Under the pieces are notes generated by a model. It saw nothing but the letters and a program-made list of their open reading frames with translations. It was not told the DNA's origin and made no database searches. The position numbers were made by a program, and so were the translations under genes. This document shows positions 16,182 to 25,785 of a DNA stretch of 49,991 nt, one piece after another. The stretch is taken from assembly GCA_946540735.1 (NCBI GenBank), contig CAMNIN010000023.1:1-49991 (forward strand). The letters are read 5' to 3'. Each line of letters starts with the position of its first letter. Within the stretch, counting starts at the first letter, position 1. The stretch is from an uncultured Prevotellaceae bacterium. GTDB lineage: Bacteria > Bacteroidota > Bacteroidia > Bacteroidales > Bacteroidaceae.

Positions 16182-18719
16182 ATGGTAACCAGAAACACAA
16201 TTTGGAGTCACCGACTCAACAGGCTCTTTGTGCCCTGTTTGATGTTGGTCGTTGGTTTTGCCATGAACTCCTGTTCAGAGTATGACTTGGATGAGCGCAA
16301 CCCGGAAGGGTGGGGAGCGAGCATCTACAGTTGGCTGCAGGAGAATGGCAACTACACCAACACGGTGCGGATGATCGAGGACCTGGGCTACAAGGAAGTG
16401 CTGGCGAAAACGGGATCGAAGACCCTTTTCGTCGCCGACGATGATGCCTATCAGCGATTCTTCCAGAACAACAGTTGGGGTGTGAGAAGTTACGAACAGT
16501 TCACCACCTCACAGAAGAAACTGCTTCTTTTCGGCAGTATGATGGACAACTCGATGCAGTTGAACAGTCTGCCCAGTGTGGAGGGCACACCCCCTCGTGA
16601 GGGTGAGTGTATGCGCAGGTTCGCCTCCAGCACGCCCTTCGATTCGGTGGCAGTGCTCACTGCCCAGCAGATGCCCGACAACCCTTATTGGGTCCGCTAC
16701 AGGAATTCCGGCCAGCCGATGGTTTGCATGACCGACAACTCCACTGTGCCCCTCGTGCAGTTTATCGAGAAACAGTTGGTCAACAAGCGCATCACCAACA
16801 GCGACTATGATTTCCTCTACAACAACACCACGCACCGCGCTGCAGGCGATGCCAGCATCAATGGTGTGCAGGTGGAGACGGCCAACATCAAGTGCTCCAA
16901 CGGTTTCATCCACAAGATGAGCGAGGTGATCACGCCGCTGCCCAACATGGCGGAGCTGATCTCGTCGAAGCAGAATGTCTCGATCTTCAACAAACTGCTC
17001 AACCGATTCTGCGCTCCTTACTGGGTGGGCGAGACATCCACCACGCAATACAATTACCTATATAATACAAATGTGGACTCCGTCTTCCAGAAGCGCTACT
17101 TCTCGGAGAAGTCGCAGGGCGGACAGCCCCTCGGAGCCACCCCCGACAATGGTGCGGTGAACGGTCTGCTCAAATTCGACCCCGAGTGGAATGCCTATTA
17201 CGCCGGACTCGACGATCAGGGCGGCAACATCGCCTTGCAGCGCGACATGGCCGTCATGATGGTGCCCAGCGACGAGGCCATGAACCATTATTGGGAGACC
17301 GGGGCCGGAAAGGTGCTCAAAGACTATTATGGCACTTGGGACAATGTGCCCGACGAGGTGGTGGTCAAGTTGCTCAACAACAACATGCTGAGCTCGTTCA
17401 TCTCGTCAGTCCCCTCCAAGTTCAACGGCATTCTCAACGATGCCAACGACCCCATGGGTGTCGAGCTGGAGGCCATCGACTCCGTCTACCTCGGATGCAA
17501 TGGCGCCATCTACCTCACCAACCGCGTCTACTCGCCCACGGCCTACGTCAGTGTGTCGTTCCCCGCCCTGGTCAACGAGAGCATGAAAATCCTTTATTGG
17601 GGCATTGAGCAACTGCAGTACAATGTCTACCTCAACTCCCTCAACTCCTACTACAGTTTCTTTATCCCGACCAACAAGGCCATGCTCGAATACATCGATC
17701 CCTGCTCTTACGGGAAAAACCAGACCCAGATGTTCCGCTTTTACTACGATCCCACGAAAGTCAACGTGCAGGACCGTGTGTGGGCCAGCATCTGGAATGT
17801 GGACCCGGAGACCGGAGAGGCTACCGACTCCGTCGGGAGGGCCAGCAACGACCAGGTCAGAAACAGGCTCAAGGACATCCTCGAGACCCACATCGTGATC
17901 GGTAACGTGGAAGACGGGCACACCTATTACCGCACGAAAGGCGGCACGGAGATCCGTGTGAGCAACGTGAAGGCAGGTGTCGGCGGCATGGCCGTCGAAG
18001 GCAGCTACCAGACCAATGAGGGGCAGCCCCTCCGCATCAGCGAGATCTACGACCAGACCGACGGCGGCAACGGCAAGAGCTACATCCTCAACGGACAGCC
18101 CATCCTCGGTACCCGTCGCACGGTGCACGACGTGCTGGCTGAGAAACCCGAGTTCTCGAAATTCTTCGAACTGATGGAGGGCAGCGGACTCTTTGAGCAG
18201 ATCCACAACAAGCGCAATGCCTGCGGCGGTACCAACGTGTCGGTGTTCAACACCTATCATTATACGATCTACGTGCCGACCAACGAGAGCATCGAACAGC
18301 TCCAGAAGGAAGGCAAACTGTCGTCGTGGGAGAAAGTCGATGCCTTCGAAGAGGCCGGAAACCTCACCGCCAAGACGCGCGACTCGCTGCAGATCGTCAA
18401 TTTCCTGAAATACCATATCCAGGATAACGCCCTCTTCGTGGGAGCGGAGCCCGACGCCGGTGACTTCGAGACAGCTGTCATCGACCCGTCGACAGAGCGC
18501 TTCTACAGACTCTCGGCAAGCCTCACCGACAGCGGCATCACCATCGTCGACCATGCAGGCAATACCCGTCATGTGGTGACCACCAACCCCAACCTCTACA
18601 ACCTGGTGGCGCGTGAGTATCAGTACAACAACGCCGATGCCACACGAGCGACCATGATAGAGACCTCTTCCTCGGCGGTCGTCCATCTGATAGACAAACC
18701 ACTGATGATCAATAATTGA
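16182..18719 (+). CDS. Fasciclin (FAS1) domain surface lipoprotein, four repeats
   Basis: An 845-residue lipoprotein. The signal ends at the lipobox AMNSC with the lipid cysteine at residue 31, followed by SEYDLDE, the acidic surface-export signal of Bacteroidetes lipoproteins. The start is the ATG at 16182, behind the promoter; the longer frame adds non-signal sequence. Four FAS1-type H1 segments are visible: LFVADDDAYQRFF, VMMVPSDEAMNHY, FFIPTNKAMLEY and TIYVPTNESIEQL, so about four tandem fasciclin domains are likely. FAS1 domains bind proteins or glycans in cell adhesion. Here the gene heads an operon with SusC and SusD, so a ligand-capturing role at the outer surface is likely. No catalytic motif is visible. 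Confidence 0.88.
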   Translation: MVTRNTIWSHRLNRLFVPCLMLVVGFAMNSCSEYDLDERNPEGWGASIYSWLQENGNYTNTVRMIEDLGYKEVLAKTGSKTLFVADDDAYQRFFQNNSWGVRSYEQFTTSQKKLLLFGSMMDNSMQLNSLPSVEGTPPREGECMRRFASSTPFDSVAVLTAQQMPDNPYWVRYRNSGQPMVCMTDNSTVPLVQFIEKQLVNKRITNSDYDFLYNNTTHRAAGDASINGVQVETANIKCSNGFIHKMSEVITPLPNMAELISSKQNVSIFNKLLNRFCAPYWVGETSTTQYNYLYNTNVDSVFQKRYFSEKSQGGQPLGATPDNGAVNGLLKFDPEWNAYYAGLDDQGGNIALQRDMAVMMVPSDEAMNHYWETGAGKVLKDYYGTWDNVPDEVVVKLLNNNMLSSFISSVPSKFNGILNDANDPMGVELEAIDSVYLGCNGAIYLTNRVYSPTAYVSVSFPALVNESMKILYWGIEQLQYNVYLNSLNSYYSFFIPTNKAMLEYIDPCSYGKNQTQMFRFYYDPTKVNVQDRVWASIWNVDPETGEATDSVGRASNDQVRNRLKDILETHIVIGNVEDGHTYYRTKGGTEIRVSNVKAGVGGMAVEGSYQTNEGQPLRISEIYDQTDGGNGKSYILNGQPILGTRRTVHDVLAEKPEFSKFFELMEGSGLFEQIHNKRNACGGTNVSVFNTYHYTIYVPTNESIEQLQKEGKLSSWEKVDAFEEAGNLTAKTRDSLQIVNFLKYHIQDNALFVGAEPDAGDFETAVIDPSTERFYRLSASLTDSGITIVDHAGNTRHVVTTNPNLYNLVAREYQYNNADATRATMIETSSSAVVHLIDKPLMINN

Positions 18720-18729
18720 TAACGGAAAC

Positions 18730-21700
18730 ATGACGATTATGGCAACAAATCAATTCAAGAAAATCATAGGGGCGGCCATCACCTGCCTCCAGTTATCGGT
18801 TGTCTGCACCTACGCCCAGAGCGCGGGGGATATCATCAGCGGTACAGTGAACGACTCCTATGGAGCCGTCATCGGCGCCAATGTGGTGGAAATCGACGCG
18901 GCCAACCGTATCCAGGCCTCGGCGGTGACAGACATCAACGGCAACTTCTCCTTCAAGCTCAAAAACCCGAAGGACAAGATCCGCTTCTCCTACGTGGGTT
19001 ACAAGACCATCACCAAGCCCATCAACCAGTTGCGTTACGAGATCACCATGTCGGACGTGGAGCAGATCGACGAGGTGGTCGTCGTCTCCAAGCGAAGAGC
19101 GCAGGGCTCGGGACTTGCCATCCCCATGGATGAGCTTTCCACCGCCCGTGAGAGCATCAGCATGACCGAGTTCACCGGACTGGCCATCACCACCGTCGAC
19201 GAGGCCCTCCAGGGACGTATCGCCGGTCTTGACATTGTGGCCAACAATGGTAACCTCGGTTCCGGTACATCGATGAGGCTCCGTGGCGTGTCGAGTATCA
19301 ACGGGTCGAGCGAACCCCTCATCGTGGTCGACGGCAATGTGTGGTCGACCGGTGTCAACGAGCTCGATTTCTCATCCGCCAACGAAGAGAAATTCGCCGA
19401 ACTGCTCAATGTCAACCCCGAGGATATCGAGAGCATCTCCGTGCTCAAGGATGCCGCCGCCACGGCCATCTGGGGATCGCAGGGCTCCAACGGTGTCATC
19501 GAGATCAAGACCAAGCGCGGCACGCGCGGTGCCACCAGGGCCACCTACAGCCTCAGGCTCACGGGCACCTACCAGCCCACGGGTTACAAGATGCTCAACG
19601 GCGATGAGTACACCATGCTGCTCAAGGAGGAATATTTCAACCCCTCTATGAGCGATGCGTCGAGCAACATCCCCGAGATCAGCTACAACCCCAGTTTCCC
19701 GGAGTATGAGATGTATAACAACAACACCGACTGGCTCAAGGAAGTCAAGCAGGTCGGATGGCGGCAGAACCACTACCTCTCACTTACCGGTGGTGGCGAG
19801 AAAGCCCATTTCCGCATCGGTGCGGGCTACGACCATGAGACGGGTTCGATCATCAAGCAGCAGCTCGACCGCTTCACCTCCCGCGTCAACCTCGACTATT
19901 TCGTGAGCGACCGTATCAAGATCGAGACCAATATCGCCCTCACCTATACCAAGAACAAGAGAAACAACGGCGACCTGCTGGCCATCGCCTATGTCAGGAT
20001 GCCCAACCTCTCCATCTATGAGCAAGACAAGGACGGCAACGACCTCAACGAGTATTACAGCATGCTCCCCACGGTGTCGAGCCAGTTGCGCGACCAGCTC
20101 AACAGGCAAAACCCCATCGCCCTTGCCCATGAGGCCAAAAACCATGAGACCAGCTACAATATCGAGCCGGAGTTCAAGCTCCGCTACAACCTCCTCGGAC
20201 TGGCCGAGCACCAGACACGCCTCAGCTATGAGGGAAAGGTGGTCTTCAATATCTTCAACCGCTATGAGGACACCTTCATGCCCCTCTCGCTCAGCACGAC
20301 GGGATGGAACGACAGCCAGAACAAGCAGAGCAACCGCACCACGGCAGGCTCCTCGAAGAACTTCGGTGTCACGACCACCCACACGCTGACGTTCACGCCG
20401 GTGTTCAAGAACAAGAACCACTCGCTCATGATGATGCTCCGCGGACAGCTCACCAGTGGAAAGTCCAACTCGCAGAATACCGTGGAGTGGGGACTCCCCT
20501 CGGGCACCATCACCAGTACGGCGGCCCCCGGCATCATCGACGGCATCAGTACGGGAAGCGGACAGTGGAGAAGCATCTATTTCACCTACTCCGCGCACTA
20601 TGCCTACAAAGGCCGCTACGTGGCCGACTTCTCCGTCAGGCGCGACGGCAGCACCAAGTTTGGTTCCAGCCAGCGCTGGGGTAACTTCCCCGCCTTCTCC
20701 GTCAGGTGGAACATCCACAAGGAGAACTTCATGGCCGAGCACCTGCCCTGGATCTCGACACTCTCTGTCCGTCCGGGATGGGGTATCGTGGGTAAGCAGC
20801 CAGGTGCCGAGTACCTCTATTTCAGCAAGTATGCCAACGGCAGCGGATACATGAACGACCGAAGCATCTATCCGCAGAACATCCAGCTCAAGAACCTCAA
20901 GTGGGAGCAGAAGGAGACCTTCAACATCGGTATCGACTATGGTTTCTTCAACGAGAGGATCTCGGGTAATGTGGAGTTCTACAGGCAATACACCACCGAC
21001 CTGCTGATGAGCAACCGCGGACTGCCCACCTCTTCGGGTTATTCCTCACTGTCGTATCAGAACGTGGGCGACATGAAGAACGTGGGATGGGAGTTCAACC
21101 TCAACGGCAACCGCATCATCCGCGCCGGGAAGTTCAGTGTCGACTTCAACATCACCTTCGCCAACAACAAGAACGAGATCACGGCCATGGACGAGACCTG
21201 TCTGGCCAGTCTCAACCATGAGTTCAACCGCAGCAACGGTTCCTATCTCTCACGTGTGGAGCTCAACACCGCCATGGGTAGCATCTATGGTTTCCGCTAC
21301 AAAGGCGTCTACCAATACTCCGACTACTCGCCGGAGGAGATCAGGGGCATCAGCGGTCCCAACGCCCCCGTCGCACGCGACAAGGACGGAGCGGTGATCC
21401 TCGACGAGAACGGCATGACAAAGCCCATGATGTTCTGTGCCGGGTCTGTCAACTATCAGTTCCGTGGCGGCGACGCCATCTATGATGATGTCAACCACGA
21501 CGGACAGATCAACGAGCTCGATATCGTCTACCTGGGATCATCCCTGCCGAAGTTCACCGGTGGTTTCGGATTCAAGCTGAATTTCGGCCGCTTCACCTGG
21601 AACAACCAGTTCAACTTCCGCTACGGCAACAAGATCATCAACGCTGCCCGCATGGAGGTGGAGAAGATGTATGACAACAACAACCAGAGCCGCGCCGTCA

Positions 21701-22035
21701 ACTGGCGATGGCGTGTGGAGGGAGACGTCACCGAGATTCCGCGTGCGCTCCGCCAGACCGGTTACAACTGGTTGGGCTCCGACCGTTTCGTCGAGGACGG
21801 ATCGTTCATCCGACTCAACTACTCACAGCTCAGCTACTCTCTCGACCCGAAGATCATCAAGCGATGGGGACTCCATCAGGTGAGCTTCTATCTCTCCGCC
21901 AACAACTTGTTCTGTCTGACCAAGTACTCGGGAGCTGACCCCGAGGTGGGCTACGGATCAATGGGCATCGTCACCGACGGCGCCAAGACACCGCGCTCGA
22001 AATCTTTCACGGGAGGTATTACCATTCAGTTCTGA
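18730..22035 (+). CDS. SusC/RagA-type TonB-linked outer-membrane transporter (first)
   Basis: A 1101-residue outer-membrane transporter. A signal peptide ending near CTYAQ is followed by a carboxypeptidase-regulatory-like domain (SGTVNDSYGAVIGANVVEID), a TonB-box-like DEVVVVS segment, the plug domain (PLIVVDG, VLKDAAATAIWGSQGSNGVI) and a 22-strand-type beta-barrel ending GGITIQF with the aromatic C-terminus needed for barrel assembly. Start is Met1 (18730) or Met4 (18739). Together with the SusD protein behind it, it should form a lid-and-barrel complex importing oligosaccharide or peptide ligands with TonB energy. It begins ten bases after the FAS1 gene. Substrate cannot be read from sequence. 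Confidence 0.95.
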   Translation: MTIMATNQFKKIIGAAITCLQLSVVCTYAQSAGDIISGTVNDSYGAVIGANVVEIDAANRIQASAVTDINGNFSFKLKNPKDKIRFSYVGYKTITKPINQLRYEITMSDVEQIDEVVVVSKRRAQGSGLAIPMDELSTARESISMTEFTGLAITTVDEALQGRIAGLDIVANNGNLGSGTSMRLRGVSSINGSSEPLIVVDGNVWSTGVNELDFSSANEEKFAELLNVNPEDIESISVLKDAAATAIWGSQGSNGVIEIKTKRGTRGATRATYSLRLTGTYQPTGYKMLNGDEYTMLLKEEYFNPSMSDASSNIPEISYNPSFPEYEMYNNNTDWLKEVKQVGWRQNHYLSLTGGGEKAHFRIGAGYDHETGSIIKQQLDRFTSRVNLDYFVSDRIKIETNIALTYTKNKRNNGDLLAIAYVRMPNLSIYEQDKDGNDLNEYYSMLPTVSSQLRDQLNRQNPIALAHEAKNHETSYNIEPEFKLRYNLLGLAEHQTRLSYEGKVVFNIFNRYEDTFMPLSLSTTGWNDSQNKQSNRTTAGSSKNFGVTTTHTLTFTPVFKNKNHSLMMMLRGQLTSGKSNSQNTVEWGLPSGTITSTAAPGIIDGISTGSGQWRSIYFTYSAHYAYKGRYVADFSVRRDGSTKFGSSQRWGNFPAFSVRWNIHKENFMAEHLPWISTLSVRPGWGIVGKQPGAEYLYFSKYANGSGYMNDRSIYPQNIQLKNLKWEQKETFNIGIDYGFFNERISGNVEFYRQYTTDLLMSNRGLPTSSGYSSLSYQNVGDMKNVGWEFNLNGNRIIRAGKFSVDFNITFANNKNEITAMDETCLASLNHEFNRSNGSYLSRVELNTAMGSIYGFRYKGVYQYSDYSPEEIRGISGPNAPVARDKDGAVILDENGMTKPMMFCAGSVNYQFRGGDAIYDDVNHDGQINELDIVYLGSSLPKFTGGFGFKLNFGRFTWNNQFNFRYGNKIINAARMEVEKMYDNNNQSRAVNWRWRVEGDVTEIPRALRQTGYNWLGSDRFVEDGSFIRLNYSQLSYSLDPKIIKRWGLHQVSFYLSANNLFCLTKYSGADPEVGYGSMGIVTDGAKTPRSKSFTGGITIQF

Positions 22036-22066
22036 GACCAAACTTCATTTAGACAATTGAAAGACT

Positions 22067-23752
22067 ATGATCAAAAAGTTTAGATATACCATACTCGCTG
22101 CCTGCCTCACGGTGGGCTTGACAGGGTGCTCCGACTTCCTCGATATCCTGCCCATGAATGAAGTGGTGCTCGAGAACTACTGGACGGAGAAAGGCGACGT
22201 GACCAGTGTGGTCAACAGTTGCTATGAGAGCCTTGAGTCAAGCGACTGCCTCACCCGGATGGGCGTCTGGGGCGAGCTCCGCTCCGACAACCTGAGGATG
22301 GGCGCCAACGTGCCGGATGAGATCAACGAGATCCTCAAGGAGAACCTTCTCCCCTCCAATCCGATGTGCAACTGGGGCAAGTTCTATGAGGCCATCAACC
22401 GGTGCAACACCGTGTGCCACTATGCCCCGATGGTGCAGGAGATCGACCCCAACTACACCATGGAGGAGATGAAGGCCAACATCGCCGAGGTCTCCACCAT
22501 CCGCGCCCTGTGCTACTTCTACCTGATCCGCACGTTCAAAAACGTGCCTTACACCACCAGTCCGAGCATCGACGACTCGCAGACCTATGTGTTGCCCGCC
22601 ACCCCGTTTGAGGACGTGCTCGACTCCCTGATCACCGACCTTGAGTCAGTCAAGAACGATGCCGTGAGACGCTACTTCACCGATGAGAGTCCGAATGCCT
22701 ACCAGAACTCCAGCAAGGTCACGAGGTGGACGGTCTATGCCCTGCTCGCCGACCTCTATCTCTGGAAGGGCGACTGGAACAACGCCATCCGCTACTGCGA
22801 CCTGGTGATCGACTTCAAGCGCCAGCAGTATAAGAACATGGTGGAGCGCATGGGAAATGTCAACAACATCGACCTGATCGACAGCATCCCCATGATCCTC
22901 GAGAAACCCGTCGGCTCGACGACCTGCGGCAATACCTACAACGAGATCTTCGGCGAGGGCAATTCCTTCGAGAGCATCTTCGAGCTCTATTTCCGCACCA
23001 ACCAGAGCCAGCAGAACTCCTGGGTGAGTTCCTACTACGGCGACAATACCAACACCCTCGGCCGGTTGAGCGCCCCCGACTTCCTCTTCAAGGATGTCGC
23101 ACAGGGCACCAACAACGTCTTCAAGCGCACCGATGGCAGGGCCTATGAGTCATCCGAACTCACCAGTTCGCGCTACGCCATCACCAAGTACGCCCGCCGG
23201 CAAGTCAACTACAGCACGCAGAACGTGGCCACTGAGAAAGACCTGCAGCTCTCGAGCTCACGGCGCTCCAGCAGCGACGCCAACTGGATCCTGTACCGTC
23301 TGAGCGATATGCTCCTCATCAAGGCCGAGGCCCTGATCGAGCGCAACAACGAGGGAGACCTCGCTGATGCCTTCGCCCTGATCGACATCGTCAACAAGCG
23401 GGCCAATGACGCGGTGAACGGCACCCGGAGCAGCACGTTGAAGAAAGACGACTACATCGACTCCAAGCCAGCCATGGAGGACTTGCTCCTCGAGGAGAGG
23501 CAGCGTGAGTTTCTCTTCGAGGGCAAGCGGTGGTTTGACCTGGTGCGCTTCGCAAGGCGCGACGGCGACAACACCCGTCTCATCTCCCTCGCTTCCCGCA
23601 AGTACATCGAGAATGTCAATGCCATCAAGATCAAGCTGGCCGACCCCAACATCATCTACTTCCCCTATGCGAAGAACGAGCTCAAGGTCAACCCGCTTCT
23701 CAAGCAGAATCCAGCCTTCACCACAGGCGAGGACTCCGAACTCACGAGGTAA
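22067..23752 (+). CDS. SusD/RagB-type surface lipoprotein (first)
   Basis: A 561-residue lipoprotein with lipobox LTGCSDFLD (cysteine 21). It has the SusD helical TPR-like core: RALCYFYLIRTFKNVPY in the middle and LLLEERQREFLFEGKRWFDLVRF near the C-terminus, the most conserved RagB/SusD signature. The protein forms the extracellular lid over the preceding SusC barrel and helps bind the ligand. It starts 31 bases after SusC with no terminator between them. Normal length. Confidence 0.95.
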   Translation: MIKKFRYTILAACLTVGLTGCSDFLDILPMNEVVLENYWTEKGDVTSVVNSCYESLESSDCLTRMGVWGELRSDNLRMGANVPDEINEILKENLLPSNPMCNWGKFYEAINRCNTVCHYAPMVQEIDPNYTMEEMKANIAEVSTIRALCYFYLIRTFKNVPYTTSPSIDDSQTYVLPATPFEDVLDSLITDLESVKNDAVRRYFTDESPNAYQNSSKVTRWTVYALLADLYLWKGDWNNAIRYCDLVIDFKRQQYKNMVERMGNVNNIDLIDSIPMILEKPVGSTTCGNTYNEIFGEGNSFESIFELYFRTNQSQQNSWVSSYYGDNTNTLGRLSAPDFLFKDVAQGTNNVFKRTDGRAYESSELTSSRYAITKYARRQVNYSTQNVATEKDLQLSSSRRSSSDANWILYRLSDMLLIKAEALIERNNEGDLADAFALIDIVNKRANDAVNGTRSSTLKKDDYIDSKPAMEDLLLEERQREFLFEGKRWFDLVRFARRDGDNTRLISLASRKYIENVNAIKIKLADPNIIYFPYAKNELKVNPLLKQNPAFTTGEDSELTR

Positions 23753-23779
23753 TCATCCATCAGCAATCAATATCAAGTT

Positions 23780-25756
23780 ATGATGACTAAAAACATAAAA
23801 TACCTGATCGTCGGCTGTCTTGTCGGCTGCGCCCTCAGCACGACTTTCACAGCATGTGTCGACAACGACGACGATGTGCCCGAGAACTACTATGCGTCGA
23901 CCAAACTCACCGCGGCGGAGTTTCTCGAGGAGCGGCCCGAGCAGTTCAGCGACTTCATCGCTATCCTGAAGCGCACGCCCTATTTCTCGATGCTCTCCAC
24001 CTATGGCTCATACAGTAGTGCGGGATTGCTCAAATACACGCTTTTCGCTCCCACCAACGAGGGTATCCAGCGCTATCTGCAGCGCAACGGCTACAGCAGT
24101 ATCGACCAGATCCCCACAGAGACCTGCGACACGCTGGCCCGTACACATATCATCAAGAAAGGAGCCTTCTTCACCACCGACATCGGCGAGGGCGCGCTGC
24201 CCGAGCTCAACATGGACGATGCGTATATCGTGCTCTCGTCGGACTCCGACGTGACCAACAACAACAAGCTTGTCTATTATATTAATAAGAACGCGCGTGT
24301 GATCGAGCGCGACGACTCCGTCACCAATGGCGTGGTGCATGTGATCAACAACACGATCGCCTCGAGCAGCATGTTGCTGGCCGACAAGATCGAGGAGGAC
24401 CCGGCGCTCACCATCTTCTCGCAGGCGCTGCAGCTCACTGGCATGGCCGACTCGCTGACCAAGTACATCGACGAGACCTATACTTGCGGCGACGACTCTG
24501 TCTATACCGGCACGATGGAGCGATGCACCAGCGGTGCGGCCCAGTATACCCGCACCTTCTGGGTGGGCAAGCGCTACTTCAAGTACACGGCCTTTGTTGA
24601 GCCCGACTCCGTCTACCATCGCAACGGCATCAACAATCTCGATGACCTGAAGGCCTATGCCAAGAAGGTCTACGACGAGACCTACCCTGAGGATGCCGGC
24701 CTCTACGACGACAATCCCAAGCACCGCAAGAACCCGCTCAACCGTTTTGTGAGCTATCACCTCCTTCCCCGTGTGGGACAGTACAACAGTTGGGTGGTAT
24801 CGGGCACCATCCGCGAGCGTTGTCTCGACACCAAGCTCATCGACCCCGAGGAGTATTACGAGACCATGTGCCCCGGCACCATCATGCGCTTTGCCGGTCC
24901 CCCCGCCGGACTGTTCATCAACCGCCGCGGTGTGCAGAACCGCGCTGAGCGCGGCGTCTTCATCGAGGGCGTGAAAGTGCTGTCGCCCTCGGAGTCAGGC
25001 TCCACCGACCAGAACGCCCTCAACGGTGTCTACCATTACCTCGACGGCATCCTGGCCTACACCACACAGGTGCGCGACGTGGTGCTCAACCGCCGCATCC
25101 GTATTGATGCCACCGTGCTCAGTCCTGACTTCATGAACTGCAACGGCCGCGGCCGTTATGGAGAGGACATCCTCACGGGATTCAAGCAAGGATACATCAC
25201 CGACTGGCAAGTCAGCAAGGAGACTTTCGTCGGTGTGCACAGCGATGTCGACTACTGGCACTCTTATCAGGCCAATGCCGTGTGTGTGAGCGGTGTGTTC
25301 GATGTCACCTTCAAGTTGCCTCCTGTGCCCACGGGCACCTACGAGGTCAGGTTGGGCTATACGCCCGGTGAGGAGCGTGGTGTCATCCAGGTCTACCTGG
25401 AGAACGAGCCTTGCGGCATCCCCATCGACCTGCGCGTGTGGGGCGGTGATCCCTCCATCGGTGCCGTGGCCGACACCGAGGACGAGGAAGAGAACAGGGC
25501 CAACGACAAAGCCATGCACAACCGTGGCTACATGAAGTCGATGGACTGCTGGCACCCGGGCGGCGGCGACGACACGATGCGCTCGCTCAGTCCGCTCCGC
25601 CGCATCCTCGCCACGAGGTATCTCGATTCCAACAAGACCTATCACCTGCGGTTCCGCCAGGTGCTCGACGACCCCGACAGATACTGGTCGTTCGACTATA
25701 TCGAACTGTGCCCGAAGAGTGTCTACGGCAGTCCTGAGGGAGAAGACACCCATTAA
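23780..25756 (+). CDS. Fasciclin (FAS1) surface lipoprotein with C-terminal beta-sandwich
   Basis: A 658-residue lipoprotein. The signal ends at FTAC (cysteine 26) followed by VDNDDD, a strong surface-export signal. A FAS1 domain is clear at ~38-195 (YTLFAPTNEGIQRYL in its first half, TNGVVHVINNTI at its end); a second, diverged FAS1 domain follows, with RFVSYHLLPRVGQ in its later half. The C-terminal ~170 residues (FDVTFKLPPVPTGTYEVRLG... ending YIELCP) look like a jelly-roll carbohydrate-binding-type domain; this part is judged from pattern only. It is the fourth gene of the operon, 27 bases after SusD. Probably a ligand-binding accessory of the SusCD complexes. Confidence 0.85.
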   Translation: MMTKNIKYLIVGCLVGCALSTTFTACVDNDDDVPENYYASTKLTAAEFLEERPEQFSDFIAILKRTPYFSMLSTYGSYSSAGLLKYTLFAPTNEGIQRYLQRNGYSSIDQIPTETCDTLARTHIIKKGAFFTTDIGEGALPELNMDDAYIVLSSDSDVTNNNKLVYYINKNARVIERDDSVTNGVVHVINNTIASSSMLLADKIEEDPALTIFSQALQLTGMADSLTKYIDETYTCGDDSVYTGTMERCTSGAAQYTRTFWVGKRYFKYTAFVEPDSVYHRNGINNLDDLKAYAKKVYDETYPEDAGLYDDNPKHRKNPLNRFVSYHLLPRVGQYNSWVVSGTIRERCLDTKLIDPEEYYETMCPGTIMRFAGPPAGLFINRRGVQNRAERGVFIEGVKVLSPSESGSTDQNALNGVYHYLDGILAYTTQVRDVVLNRRIRIDATVLSPDFMNCNGRGRYGEDILTGFKQGYITDWQVSKETFVGVHSDVDYWHSYQANAVCVSGVFDVTFKLPPVPTGTYEVRLGYTPGEERGVIQVYLENEPCGIPIDLRVWGGDPSIGAVADTEDEEENRANDKAMHNRGYMKSMDCWHPGGGDDTMRSLSPLRRILATRYLDSNKTYHLRFRQVLDDPDRYWSFDYIELCPKSVYGSPEGEDTH

Positions 25757-25785
25757 ATCCTTTCATTCACAATTAGTCAACAATC